Shown here: in pieces, positions 44,790 through 53,641 of the stretch
Layout of the letters: the number at the start of each line of letters is the position of its first letter
Numbering within the stretch: the first letter of the stretch is position 1
NCBI GenBank assembly: GCA_938091165.1
Contig: CALKNK010000016.1
Coordinates: forward strand, 235,099 to 299,098
Source: an uncultured Ilumatobacter sp.
GTDB taxonomy: Bacteria; Actinomycetota; Acidimicrobiia; Acidimicrobiales; Ilumatobacteraceae
Length of the DNA: 64,000 nucleotides
Reading direction: 5' to 3'
Translations under genes and position numbers: made by a program
The notes under the pieces: generated by a model
What the model was told of the DNA's origin: nothing
What the model saw: only the letters and a program-made list of their open reading frames with translations
The model's database searches: none

Positions 44790-45944
44790 TCACTCCCGCT
44801 CGACTTCGGACAAAGGCGTGTAGAGCACGACCCGCAGGAAGTTCAAGCGCGTCACGTCGGCGTACGGCTGCACATCGAGGAGCGGACCGCCGGGACCGGA
44901 TCGGTCGGCACGGTTAACGGCTACGCCAATCGGAATGTCGGGCGGTGCGAGGCTATCGAAGCCCCCAGCGGTGACGACGAGATCTCCTTCCTGAAGCACT
45001 GCGAGACTCGGGTTGTCTTGCAGAAATCGAATCTGCGGGATCAACCCCCGCCCGCGTCCTTCGAGCGCACCGAACTCCTTCGCCGTCAGGTTCGACACGA
45101 TGGTTGTTGTTGTCGTCGTCTCGACGACCTCACCATCGACCGGCAACGCCCCAACCGAGTCTTCTTCATCGTTGAGGTTGAGCGTTGTCGAGGTTACGTC
45201 GACAGGGAGGTCCTCTGAAGTGGGTCCATCGATGCTGATCATGTCTTCTCCTACTCCATCGTTCTGAGGCAACGATGATTCGGACGCAAGCACATCGGTG
45301 ACCAGCGTGGTCGCAACAAGTTCTTCGAGTTCTTGGTTGGTTCGCCCCGAAGGTCGGGTGTTCGTCGGACCCAGGTCCGCAGCCGGCGCAGCCTGCACTC
45401 GCACAGGGACCACGTACCTGGAGTCGGTGATCAACATCACCTTCGCTGTGTTGTCAGTAACGCTGGTGATTTTCCCAATAAGGCCCGCCTGATTGACCAC
45501 AGGCATCCCGACGCGGACACCACGTGTTCGCCCGATGTCGATCTCGATGATCTGGTCAAGGTTGTTCGATGACGACCCAACGACTTTGGCGACCTCGGTT
45601 GGAATGCCTGCAAGAGAATTGAGGCTTAGCAGGGCCTTCAACTCCGCCGCCTCCTCCACCGAAAGGCGAGCGGTCGCCTGTGTGCCGATTAAACGGTCGA
45701 GTTGGTCCTGTAGTGCTTCGTTTTCACGTTCCAAGTCGTCGTACTGAGTGACTCCATTCCATGCCCGACTCACGGGCGTTGTGATGACATCCATCGCTGA
45801 TTCAATCGGCGCCATCGCGCGAGCAAACCCGTCCCGGACACGATCAAGGACCGGGTTACCGCGCAAGTCCAGCGTTAGCAGCAGGACAAGAGTCAGGAGT
45901 AGCGCAGCGATGATGCGGCGGCGTCCAACTGTGTAGATCGCCAT
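44790..45944 (-). CDS. mreC: Rod-shape-determining protein MreC with a long low-complexity insertion
   Basis: A 384-residue MreC: N-terminal membrane helix (IIAALLLTLVLLLTLDL), a coiled coil (YDDLERENEALQDQLDRLIG), and the two-barrel domain starting VAKVVGSSSNNLDQIIEIDIGRTRGVRVGMPVVN. Between the strand SRYVVPVRVQ (near 185) and GRGLIPQIRFLQ (near 300) there is an extra stretch of about 105 residues, acidic and Ser/Thr-rich, ending in six consecutive Thr. Most MreC proteins have only a short loop here. The insertion would face the periplasm-side space and might bind partners or the wall. Encoded between mreB and mreD. Confidence 0.95.
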   Translation of the reverse strand: MAIYTVGRRRIIAALLLTLVLLLTLDLRGNPVLDRVRDGFARAMAPIESAMDVITTPVSRAWNGVTQYDDLERENEALQDQLDRLIGTQATARLSVEEAAELKALLSLNSLAGIPTEVAKVVGSSSNNLDQIIEIDIGRTRGVRVGMPVVNQAGLIGKITSVTDNTAKVMLITDSRYVVPVRVQAAPAADLGPTNTRPSGRTNQELEELVATTLVTDVLASESSLPQNDGVGEDMISIDGPTSEDLPVDVTSTTLNLNDEEDSVGALPVDGEVVETTTTTTIVSNLTAKEFGALEGRGRGLIPQIRFLQDNPSLAVLQEGDLVVTAGGFDSLAPPDIPIGVAVNRADRSGPGGPLLDVQPYADVTRLNFLRVVLYTPLSEVERE

Positions 45945-45989
45945 CTCAGAACTCTTCCACGATTCGGGAACGCAGCGGGCGCAGGCGAA

Positions 45990-47024
45990 TCAGTTTTCGC
46001 CACCGAGTGACATCAGACCGCGCATGGCATCAATGTTCTCAAGAGCTCGACCTGAGCCGACGACGACGCTGTACAGCGGTTCGGCGGCAACGCGGATCGG
46101 CATCCCGGTCTCGTGCGCTAAACGATCATCCAATCCACCAAGCAACGCGCCGCCGCCGGTGAGCATGATGCCATCTTGCATGATGTCAGCCGCCAGTTCT
46201 GGTGGGGTCTTATCGAGCGTGGTCTTCACGGCGTCAATGATGGCATTAATCGGTTCAGCAAGAGCTTCGCGGATGTGTTCGGTGGTTACTTGAATCGTGC
46301 GCGGGAGTCCCGAGATCAGGTCGCGCCCACGAATGTCGGCTGTGAGCTCTTCTTCCAATGGCCATGCCGAGCCCATCTGGATCTTGATCTCTTCGGCTGT
46401 CCGTTCGCCGATCGCCAGAGAAAACTCTTTCTTTAGGTATTGCAGCACGGCATCGTCCAGTTCATCACCGGCGACACGCACTGATTGCGCGGTTACGATG
46501 CCACCAAGAGATATGACCGCTACTTCAGTGGTGCCGCCGCCGATGTCAACGATCATGTTGCCGGACGGTTCGTGCACGGGAAGATCAGCACCAATTGCGG
46601 CAGCCATTGGTTCTTCAATGATGTGCACCGGTTTGCGAGCGCCGGCATACTCCGCAGCGTCTTGCACTGCGCGCTGCTCAACGCCTGTGATGCCCGATGG
46701 CACACAAATCACCATGCGCGGTTTACTCCACTTCGACGCATGCACCTTTTGGATAAAGTAGCGAAGCATCTTCTCGCACACCTCAAAGTCAGCAATGACG
46801 CCGTCCTTGAGCGGGCGAATCGCCTTGATGTGATTGGGCGTGCGCCCCATCATTCGCTTGGCTTCAAGGCCAACGGCAACAGGACGCCCGTCATTGACGT
46901 TGATCGCCACAACCGACGGCTCGTCGAGAACGACGCCGTGGCCACGAACATAAATAAGTGTATTCGCCGTACCGAGATCTATGGCAAGGTCACGCCCCAG
47001 ACTGAGCGGGTTGTTGCGGGCCAT
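45990..47024 (-). CDS. mreB: Rod-shape-determining actin homologue MreB
   Basis: A 344-residue bacterial actin that positions the elongation machinery. ATP-binding motifs are present: phosphate 1 DLAIDLGTANTLIYV, phosphate 2 NMIVDIGGGTTEVAVISLGG, and the adenosine motif GIMLTGGGALLGGLDDRL. A strong ribosome binding site (GGGAGGG) precedes the ATG. It opens the mreBCD-mrdA-rodA operon. Many coccoid Actinobacteria lack mreB, so its presence predicts a rod shape. Confidence 0.98.
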   Translation of the reverse strand: MARNNPLSLGRDLAIDLGTANTLIYVRGHGVVLDEPSVVAINVNDGRPVAVGLEAKRMMGRTPNHIKAIRPLKDGVIADFEVCEKMLRYFIQKVHASKWSKPRMVICVPSGITGVEQRAVQDAAEYAGARKPVHIIEEPMAAAIGADLPVHEPSGNMIVDIGGGTTEVAVISLGGIVTAQSVRVAGDELDDAVLQYLKKEFSLAIGERTAEEIKIQMGSAWPLEEELTADIRGRDLISGLPRTIQVTTEHIREALAEPINAIIDAVKTTLDKTPPELAADIMQDGIMLTGGGALLGGLDDRLAHETGMPIRVAAEPLYSVVVGSGRALENIDAMRGLMSLGGEN

Positions 47025-47129
47025 ACTCTGGCCCTCCCTTCGCGAGCTGAAAGTTCAAGTACTGTGGAGGTGGTAGTCGGTAACGAAGTCTTACCTCGTC
47101 CCCAATCACCGTACCAGGGCGGCGGATCG

Positions 47130-47540
47130 TTACAGATTCGGGAAAAAGATGTCGATCTCGCGCTGAGCTGACTCGAGCGAGTCGCTGCCGTGCACGAGAT
47201 TCTCCGTAAAGAGGATACCTAGGTCCCCGCGGATGGTTCCAGGCGCAGCGCTCCGCGGGTTGGTAGCTCCCATCATAGATCGCACCACTTCCCATGTGTC
47301 TTCGGGACCCTCGATGACCATAGCGACAACGGGTCCACGACTCATGAAATCGACGAGTTCGCCATAGAAACCCTTGCCAACGTGCTCCTCGTAATGACGA
47401 GCCAGGGTGTCGGCGTCGAGCTGTCGAAGCTCCATTGCAACAACATGAAGGTTCTTTGCCTCGAAACGCGAGGTGACCGCACCGACGAGCTTCCGCTCAA
47501 CCGTATCGGGCTTCAGGAGGACAAGAGTGCGGTCAGACAT
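47130..47540 (-). CDS. ndk: Nucleoside-diphosphate kinase
   Basis: A 136-residue kinase that equalises NTP and dNTP pools by a phospho-His intermediate. Seen are DRTLVLLKPDTVERKLVG, GPVVAMVIEGPEDTWEVVR, TNPRSAAPGTIRGDL and the active-site ENLVHGSDS. The start is MSDRTL at 47540; the eight upstream codons are not conserved. It ends IDIFFPNL, normal for the family. Confidence 0.98.
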   Translation of the reverse strand: MSDRTLVLLKPDTVERKLVGAVTSRFEAKNLHVVAMELRQLDADTLARHYEEHVGKGFYGELVDFMSRGPVVAMVIEGPEDTWEVVRSMMGATNPRSAAPGTIRGDLGILFTENLVHGSDSLESAQREIDIFFPNL

Positions 47541-47655
47541 GGTTATCAAAGCTATCGGTAGCAACAGGCAACCCGCGCCACATCGGCTCTCACAGGTCTA
47601 GTTCATCTCGTGTCAAGAACCGATTAGCCAAGAAGCGACGGAGGACCAGCGGCGG

Positions 47656-48957
47656 TCAATTCGCGTAGCGCTGCAACACAGCGCGAGCTGCACCGGCGGT
47701 GTACAAGCTCCCGGTGACAAGCACAGCGTCGTCGCCGTCGGCGTACTCGAGCGCGCGAACGCACGCATCTTCAACCGTGTCGAACGGAGCAATGTTGTCA
47801 CAACCGAGGTCTTTGGCTGCGTCTAGGACCTCTCTCACGTTGACGCCACGCGGCGACGGCGCAGTACACGCAAAAACCATGTCGAATTCGTCTGCGCGGA
47901 GCGCTGCGAGCATCTCACCAGGATCGCGAAGTGTGCCGAACACAAGGAGACGTCGACCGTCCGGTTGGAAGTCATCAAAGAACACTTGGGCGCACGTATC
48001 GGCTCCCGTTGGATTGTGCGCACCGTCAATGATCGTGAGGGGCTGCCGTCCAAGCACCTCAAAACGACCAGGCATGGCAACACCACTCATGCCCTCGGTC
48101 ACAATCTCCTCAGATGGCGGCGCCGCAAAGAACATCTCAACGGCAGTCAGGGCGACTGCTGCGTTGACGCCTTGGTACGCCCCATGCAAAGGAATGAAGA
48201 CATCAGGATAAATGGTCGTCGGTGTTCGGATATCAAGCACGCGGCCACCGAGTGCCAGGGCGTTACTTTCGACTTCGAAGTCGCCACCGCGTACGATGAC
48301 TGACGCGGCACCTGCGGTCTGAAAAATCTTCAAGAGTTCAGGACGGGTCTCACCAATCACCGCAGCACAACCGGGTTTGATGATCCCGGCCTTTTCGGTG
48401 GCCACGTCGACGAGCGTTGGCCCAGCGAAATCGTTGTGGTCCATGCCGATGTTGGTAACAACCGCAACGGTTGGATTGACGATATTCGTTGCGTCCCAAC
48501 GACCGAGGATGCCTACTTCGATCACCATTACATCCACAGCGATATCGGCGAACCAGCGGAATGCCGCAGCGGTCATCACTTCGAAATAGCTGGGGAAAAG
48601 CCCCACCACGGGTTCGAGCTCAGCGACGGCACCCACGACATCGGCGAATTCCTCATCGCTGATCGGCTCGCCATTGCGCCGAATCCGCTCGTTGACGCGC
48701 TCGAGATGCGGACTCGTGTAAGTCCCGACGGTCAGGCCTGCAGCTTCGAGCATGCGAGAAATCATTTGCACTGTCGAACCCTTGCCATTGGTTCCTGTGA
48801 CATGGATAACTGGCGCACAGTGTTGCGGATCACCCATTGCTGCGCAGAATCCCTCGATCACTTGAGTCGACGGGGAATCAATGCGCCCCGTTAACTGGTA
48901 CGACGCATGTTCGTCGAGGTACCGCTGCGCCTCAGTCATTGTGAAATCTTCCGTCAT
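47656..48957 (-). CDS. folC: Folylpolyglutamate/dihydrofolate synthase
   Basis: A 433-residue Mur-ligase-type enzyme that adds glutamates to folate. The P-loop is VTGTNGKGSTVQMISRML, the second motif is VGTYTSPHLERVNERI, VVTNIGMDHNDFAGPTLVDVATEKAGIIKPG follows, and the C-terminal domain has IIDGAHNPTGADT. Whether it also acts on dihydropteroate cannot be decided from sequence. Met 1 (48957) or Met 7 (MTEAQRYLDEH, 48939) may be the start. It is followed by ndk, 115 bases away. Confidence 0.96.
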   Translation of the reverse strand: MTEDFTMTEAQRYLDEHASYQLTGRIDSPSTQVIEGFCAAMGDPQHCAPVIHVTGTNGKGSTVQMISRMLEAAGLTVGTYTSPHLERVNERIRRNGEPISDEEFADVVGAVAELEPVVGLFPSYFEVMTAAAFRWFADIAVDVMVIEVGILGRWDATNIVNPTVAVVTNIGMDHNDFAGPTLVDVATEKAGIIKPGCAAVIGETRPELLKIFQTAGAASVIVRGGDFEVESNALALGGRVLDIRTPTTIYPDVFIPLHGAYQGVNAAVALTAVEMFFAAPPSEEIVTEGMSGVAMPGRFEVLGRQPLTIIDGAHNPTGADTCAQVFFDDFQPDGRRLLVFGTLRDPGEMLAALRADEFDMVFACTAPSPRGVNVREVLDAAKDLGCDNIAPFDTVEDACVRALEYADGDDAVLVTGSLYTAGAARAVLQRYAN

Positions 48958-49054
48958 GACTGATTCAACCTCACTAAGAGAATCTGCGGGCAGCGCAATA
49001 GTTTCCAGAGAGCAGGGACCGCTCGCAGCAAAAACCCGCGATCAAACTTTGTTC

Positions 49055-50332
49055 CTAGGATGCGGCTTTGCGCTGGCGCGCCGGCTTGCGCGGCACCAAC
49101 GTTGGGTTGACCCTGTCGATGACTGTATCACGGTCGATGACGACCTTGATTATGTCTTCACGACCAGGAAGGTCATACATCGTCTCGAGCAACACTTCTT
49201 CTAGGATTGCACGCAGACCGCGGGCGCCGGTTGCGCGGAGCAGCGCCTGATCGGCGATCGCATTGAGGCCATCCTCGGTGAACTCCAGCTCGACATCTTC
49301 GAACTCGAACACCTTTGCATACTGTTTGACCAGGCTGTTCTTCGGCTCAGTCAAAATACTCACAAGAGCTTTCTGGTCGAGGCTGCGCACGGCACCAACC
49401 ATCGGCAAACGACCAATGAATTCGGGGATCATGCCGAATTTCACAAGATCTTCAGGAAGCACCTGAGCGAACAGTTCGCCGGGATCGCGCTCAATCTGGC
49501 TGCGGACGGTGCCGTTGAATCCGACGCCCTTGTGGCCAATGCGTTGTTCAATAATTTCTTCGAGGCCGGCGAACGCTCCGCCAAGAATGAACAGGACGTT
49601 GGTGGTGTCGATCTGGATGAATTCTTGGTGCGGGTGCTTACGCCCGCCCTGGGGCGGGACCGAGGCAGACGTTCCTTCCAAAATCTTCAGCAGCGCCTGT
49701 TGAACACCTTCGCCTGAGACATCTCGGGTGATCGACGGGTTCTCGCTCTTCCGGGCGACCTTGTCAATCTCGTCGATATACACAATGCCGGTCTCTGCCC
49801 GCTTGACGTCAAAATCGGCTGCCTGAATCAACTTGAGAAGAATGTTCTCGACGTCCTCACCGACGTAGCCGGCTTCGGTGAGCGCCGTTGCGTCTGCGAC
49901 CGCAAACGGGACGTTCAGCTGGCGAGCAAGTGTCTGCGCAAGGTGGGTTTTGCCGCAGCCAGTCGGGCCGAGCAGCAAAATGTTCGACTTGGCCAACTCG
50001 ACTTCATCTCGACGTCCAACCGTGGTGACTTCGCTTTGGTACTGAATGCGTCGGTAGTGGTTGTAGACCGACACCGCAAGGATCTTCTTGGCCTCACCTT
50101 GGCCGACAACGTAATCATCAAGGAAAGCGCGAACCTCACGAGGGTTGGGCAGGTTGTCGAAGCTGAGCTCGGCCGTTTCGGTAAGTTCTTCTTCGATGAT
50201 CTCGTTGCAGAGGTCGATGCACTCATCACAGATGTAAACGCCAGGGCCCGCAATGAGCTTTTTGACTTGCTTTTGCGACTTGCCGCAAAACGAACACTTC
50301 AACAGTTCACCTGTGTCACCGAATTTGGCCAC
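49055..50332 (-). CDS. clpX: ATP-dependent protease subunit ClpX
   Basis: A 425-residue AAA+ unfoldase. The N-terminal zinc-binding domain has CSFCGKSQKQV and CDECIDLCNEII. Walker A is LLGPTGCGKTHLAQTLA near 125, and Walker B is GIVYIDEIDKVAR near 190. The pore loop region is ADATALTEAGYVGEDVE, the IGF-like loop for ClpP docking is EIIEQRIGHKGVGF, and FIGRLPMVGAV follows. It is 124 bases downstream of clpP in a tig-clpP-clpX cluster, a conserved proteostasis order. Confidence 0.98.
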   Translation of the reverse strand: MAKFGDTGELLKCSFCGKSQKQVKKLIAGPGVYICDECIDLCNEIIEEELTETAELSFDNLPNPREVRAFLDDYVVGQGEAKKILAVSVYNHYRRIQYQSEVTTVGRRDEVELAKSNILLLGPTGCGKTHLAQTLARQLNVPFAVADATALTEAGYVGEDVENILLKLIQAADFDVKRAETGIVYIDEIDKVARKSENPSITRDVSGEGVQQALLKILEGTSASVPPQGGRKHPHQEFIQIDTTNVLFILGGAFAGLEEIIEQRIGHKGVGFNGTVRSQIERDPGELFAQVLPEDLVKFGMIPEFIGRLPMVGAVRSLDQKALVSILTEPKNSLVKQYAKVFEFEDVELEFTEDGLNAIADQALLRATGARGLRAILEEVLLETMYDLPGREDIIKVVIDRDTVIDRVNPTLVPRKPARQRKAAS

Positions 50333-50456
50333 TGCTGTTACCCCTCAACATCCAACGAGTTCGTCGTTTTGCATTCTGTCCGACCGCACTGGCCGGGAGC
50401 GAGACATTGTGCCCCACCTGCCGATTCGTTTCGTGGATACCGCCAAGAACTCAAGG

Positions 50457-51104
50457 TCAGCGGATCGGGCCGTCCCGGTCCACCGCCCCACGCGACGAGA
50501 TCACTGTGTCGATGATGCCATATTCCAGCGCCTCATTTGCTTCCATAACGAAATCACGGTCTGTATCAGCGTGGATGCGCTCGATTGGCTGACCTGTGTG
50601 CTGAGCGAGAATCCCGTCCAGAATCTCACGCATTCGCAGAATTTCGTTTGCGGCGAGTTCAAGATCTGTGACCTGACCGTACCCAACCTGGCCTGATGGT
50701 TGGTGTAGCAACACCCGTGAGTGAGGCAGCGCCAGGCGCTTGCCTTTTGTACCGGCGGCGAGCAGCACAGCAGCAGCCGAAGCTGCCTGGCCGAGGCAGA
50801 TCGTCGCAATGTCGTTCTTGATGAACTGCATCGTGTCGTAGATTGCGAATAACGCCGTGATATCTCCACCCGGGCTGTTGATGTAGATGCTGATGTCCTT
50901 GTCGGGGTTCTCCGACTCGAGGTGAATCAGCTGCGCACAGATAAGGCTGGCGATCTGGTCATCGACCGGTGTTTGCAGGAAGATGATGTTGTCTTTAAGC
51001 ATCCGGCTGTACAGGTCGGAGGCGCGCTCACCACGGCTGGTCTGCTCGATGACATTGGGAACTAAGTAGTTCTGAGCGGCGTAGTTATCGACGGGAAAAT
51101 TCAT
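50457..51104 (-). CDS. clpP: ATP-dependent Clp protease proteolytic subunit
   Basis: A 215-residue serine protease of the ClpP barrel. Catalytic residues are visible: Ser in CLGQAASAAAVLLAAG, His in RVLLHQPSG, and Asp in ADTDRDFVM. It begins MNFPVDNYAAQNYLVPNVIEQ, so any propeptide is short. The ATG overlaps the tig stop (ATGA). Many Actinobacteria carry two tandem clpP genes; only one is here. Confidence 0.97.
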   Translation of the reverse strand: MNFPVDNYAAQNYLVPNVIEQTSRGERASDLYSRMLKDNIIFLQTPVDDQIASLICAQLIHLESENPDKDISIYINSPGGDITALFAIYDTMQFIKNDIATICLGQAASAAAVLLAAGTKGKRLALPHSRVLLHQPSGQVGYGQVTDLELAANEILRMREILDGILAQHTGQPIERIHADTDRDFVMEANEALEYGIIDTVISSRGAVDRDGPIR

Positions 51105-52501
51105 GACTCTGCTGCTTCCTCGGACGTATCGTCCGTGCCTTCTTCGTCGTGGTTGTTGTCTTCAGTTTGGTTGCCGTCTCCGTCGCGAGTGTCACCAAGC
51201 ACCAGGTCACGAGGGAGTGCTGCGCCGTTCTCGTCAACGAAGTCAACGTTATGCACGAGCCAGTCGAGCGCCTTGTTCTTTTTGATCTGTGCAAGCAGCT
51301 CGGAGACAGCGTCGTTTTGCTCGTATGCCTTGCGGATCTCCTTGGCCTTCTGGCCGTACTGCATCGCCATGCGGGCGTATTCGCCCTCGATCTCATGGTC
51401 CTCGACCTCAAAATTTTCAGCGACTGCGACGGCGCGCAACGCAAGGTCGCTCTTCACGGCCTGCTCGGATTGCCCCCGCATCGACTCGATGAACTGCTCG
51501 GGTTCTTGTCCGGTCATTTCCATCCACTGACCAAAGTCAATGCCCTGAGCCTGGAACTGTTGCATCGTGTTCTGCACTCGCTGATTGAGGTCAGAATCGA
51601 CCATTGGCCCAGGAGCTTCAATCTCGCTGAGCCCAATAAGTGCGTCGGTGACCTTAGTCACGAGACCCTGACGCATCCCGTTGAGCTTTTGCTCGCTGAG
51701 ACGTTCTTTGAGTGCTGTCGTCCACTCGTCGATGGTCTCGAACTCACCCGTGTTGTCGGCGACCCATTGGTCGGTCATCTCCGGCATGTCCATCTTCTGA
51801 ACAGCCGTGACCTTGACGGTGAAATCAGCCGCTTCTTCGGTGCCCTTTGGGGTCGACGAGAAAGTGAGCTCGTCGCCAGCTGCTGATCCGGTGATCTGTT
51901 CGTCAAAATCGTCGCTGACCCAGCCTTGACCAATCTCGTAGTTCCAGTCCTCGGTGTTCAGACCGATGACTTCTTCGCCGTCGCGAGTCGCACTGAGATC
52001 GAGCGTCAGGAAATCACCCTTTCCTGCAGGGCGATCGGCATCAACGAGTGCGCCCGACTTACGCAGCTCGGCGTTGCGAGCCTCATCGAGTTCGTCATCG
52101 GTGACGTCAAGCACGGGCAGTTCGATCGACAGCGAGTCGTAGCCAGGGACCTCGACAATGGGGCGAATGGTGCAGGTGGCCTCGAATTCGACCGGGCCGG
52201 TCTCTTGGCCATCGGTGATTTCGACCTCGGGTGTCGAGATGAGATCGACGCCGTGCTCCCGTACTGCCTTTGCGAGATACTCCGGGACGCCGTCGCGCAG
52301 CGCCTGCTCTCGAGCCGGGCCAATCCCTACCTGCGCTTCAAGGACTTTGCGCGGCGCTTTTCCCGGGCGGAACCCAGGCAAGCGCACTTCTTTCGCAATC
52401 AGCTTGAACGCTTTGTCGATCTCAGAGTCGAACTCAGCTTCTTCAACTTCGACGTACAGCTTGACTTGGTTGCCCTCGAGGGCCTCTACAGAACTCTTCA
52501 C
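51101..52501 (-). CDS. tig: Trigger factor
   Basis: A 466-residue ribosome-bound chaperone. The N-terminal ribosome-binding domain contains LIAKEVRLPGFRPGKAPRKVLEAQVG, the signature loop. A PPIase-like middle domain follows (GDFLTLDLSATRDGEEV). The C-terminal chaperone arms extend to an acidic, Asp/Glu-rich tail (NNHDEEGTDDTSEEAAES). It is coupled to clpP by a four-base overlap. Confidence 0.97.
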   Translation of the reverse strand: MKSSVEALEGNQVKLYVEVEEAEFDSEIDKAFKLIAKEVRLPGFRPGKAPRKVLEAQVGIGPAREQALRDGVPEYLAKAVREHGVDLISTPEVEITDGQETGPVEFEATCTIRPIVEVPGYDSLSIELPVLDVTDDELDEARNAELRKSGALVDADRPAGKGDFLTLDLSATRDGEEVIGLNTEDWNYEIGQGWVSDDFDEQITGSAAGDELTFSSTPKGTEEAADFTVKVTAVQKMDMPEMTDQWVADNTGEFETIDEWTTALKERLSEQKLNGMRQGLVTKVTDALIGLSEIEAPGPMVDSDLNQRVQNTMQQFQAQGIDFGQWMEMTGQEPEQFIESMRGQSEQAVKSDLALRAVAVAENFEVEDHEIEGEYARMAMQYGQKAKEIRKAYEQNDAVSELLAQIKKNKALDWLVHNVDFVDENGAALPRDLVLGDTRDGDGNQTEDNNHDEEGTDDTSEEAAES

Positions 52502-52573
52502 AGGGGCGAAAGTCTATCGGCGGGCCTGTCTGGATCAGTCGGAACGCAGTAGCGTTGCGACACGTTGAGCGAC

Positions 52574-52840
52574 TTATTTTGCGTCGCGCTTAGAGATGCG
52601 CTTGGCGGTTCGGCCGATCGGTTCGAGATTGCGGTGGTCAAGGTCACCAACTTCGGCACCGTTCTCAAAGAGGACGCGGTACCGCTGCCAGTTGAAGCCG
52701 TTCGCCAGAATGACCTTGCCTTCCGTTCCTATGGGCACACCACGTACCTCAGCGGTTGTTCGGACCTTGTCATTGATCTTCAGAAAAATTTGACCGCCGT
52801 GCGGTGAGGCGAGTTTGTGTGGCTTCCAGAACTCCATCAT
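52574..52840 (-). CDS. Small SH3/KOW-like hypothetical protein
   Basis: An 88-residue protein with a beta-rich core (LKINDKVRTTAEVRGVPIGTEGKVILANGFNWQRYRVLFENG) resembling an SH3 or KOW-like barrel. A basic C-terminus follows (GRTAKRISKRDAK). No named family is recalled with certainty. It is transcribed toward tig with a 72-base gap. Met 1 or Met 2 may start translation. The tidy strand pattern and codon use argue that it is a real gene. Confidence 0.65.
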   Translation of the reverse strand: MMEFWKPHKLASPHGGQIFLKINDKVRTTAEVRGVPIGTEGKVILANGFNWQRYRVLFENGAEVGDLDHRNLEPIGRTAKRISKRDAK

Positions 52841-52945
52841 TGACTATTCTGCCTCGCTTCGACACAAATCGGCGACTTCGCGTGATCTGGGACCAGAACG
52901 AACCGAGCCGTCCAGCCAAGCCACTAGCGGCACAGTGCCAATTCT

Positions 52946-53611
52946 TCAGTCAGGGCGCATGATTTCGAAGAGATCGGTGGCACGGCTGTAGGCGTTGCCA
53001 ACGTGACGGCCGATAGCACGCAGATCTGCCTGATCCACACGAGTACCGTCAAGCAGCGTTTCATCGACGTGAAACTGAGCGGCCTCACCAACGACAAGGC
53101 TATTGCCGTGTTCCGAATGACCGATGTCGATGATGTCGACAACGACACATTCGATATTCGCCTTGCACTCACCCACGATCGGCGGGCCGATCGATTCTGA
53201 GGGGACGGCCGTCAGACCCGCTTCGACGAATTCGTCCACGCCAGGCTCGTGCGACGCTGCCGTGGAGTTCATCGCTTCGACAACTTCGTCGGTAACGATG
53301 TTGATTGTGAATTCAGGGACCTCTCGAACGTTATCGAGAGTGTCGCGTCGCTCGCTGCGGCCTGGGGCGAAAACGAAAGTCGGCGGTGTGCCGCTCATAC
53401 AGTTGAAGAACGAATATGGCGCAAGATTTGGTACTCCTTCGGAAGAAACGGTCCCTATCCAGCCGATCGGTCGGGGCACGATCAGCCCAGTGGCAAGCTT
53501 GTACGGGTCAGCTCCTGTGAGGTCGGCGACAGCGAATCGGGTCTTAGTCACGGCAACAGTCTGCCTGCCAGGGTTCGTTGGCGATTTATCGAGCAGCCGA
53601 TGACTAGACAA
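52946..53611 (-). CDS. Flavin reductase-like FMN-binding protein
   Basis: A 221-codon protein of the flavin reductase/split-barrel FMN-binding family. Diagnostic segments are LATGLIVPRPIGWIGTVSSEGVPNLAPYSFFN (FMN-binding) and PPTFVFAPGRSERRDTLDNV, followed by EFTINIVTDEVVEAMN. It probably reduces flavin with NAD(P)H or acts in an oxidoreductase pair; the substrate is unknown. The first 20 residues are not conserved-looking, and GTG 53551 (VTKTRFAVADLTG) is a plausible true start. It lies just downstream of the acyl-CoA synthetase on the same strand. Confidence 0.85.
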   Translation of the reverse strand: MSSHRLLDKSPTNPGRQTVAVTKTRFAVADLTGADPYKLATGLIVPRPIGWIGTVSSEGVPNLAPYSFFNCMSGTPPTFVFAPGRSERRDTLDNVREVPEFTINIVTDEVVEAMNSTAASHEPGVDEFVEAGLTAVPSESIGPPIVGECKANIECVVVDIIDIGHSEHGNSLVVGEAAQFHVDETLLDGTRVDQADLRAIGRHVGNAYSRATDLFEIMRPD

Positions 53612-53641
53612 AACGTCATATTGCCCGAAGCGAACCGGCGC

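Noticed and set aside
43962..45218. 418-codon plus-strand frame
   Set aside because: Antisense to mreC and mreD. It is Ser/Ala/Thr-rich with no domain, and the minus-strand genes fill the region.
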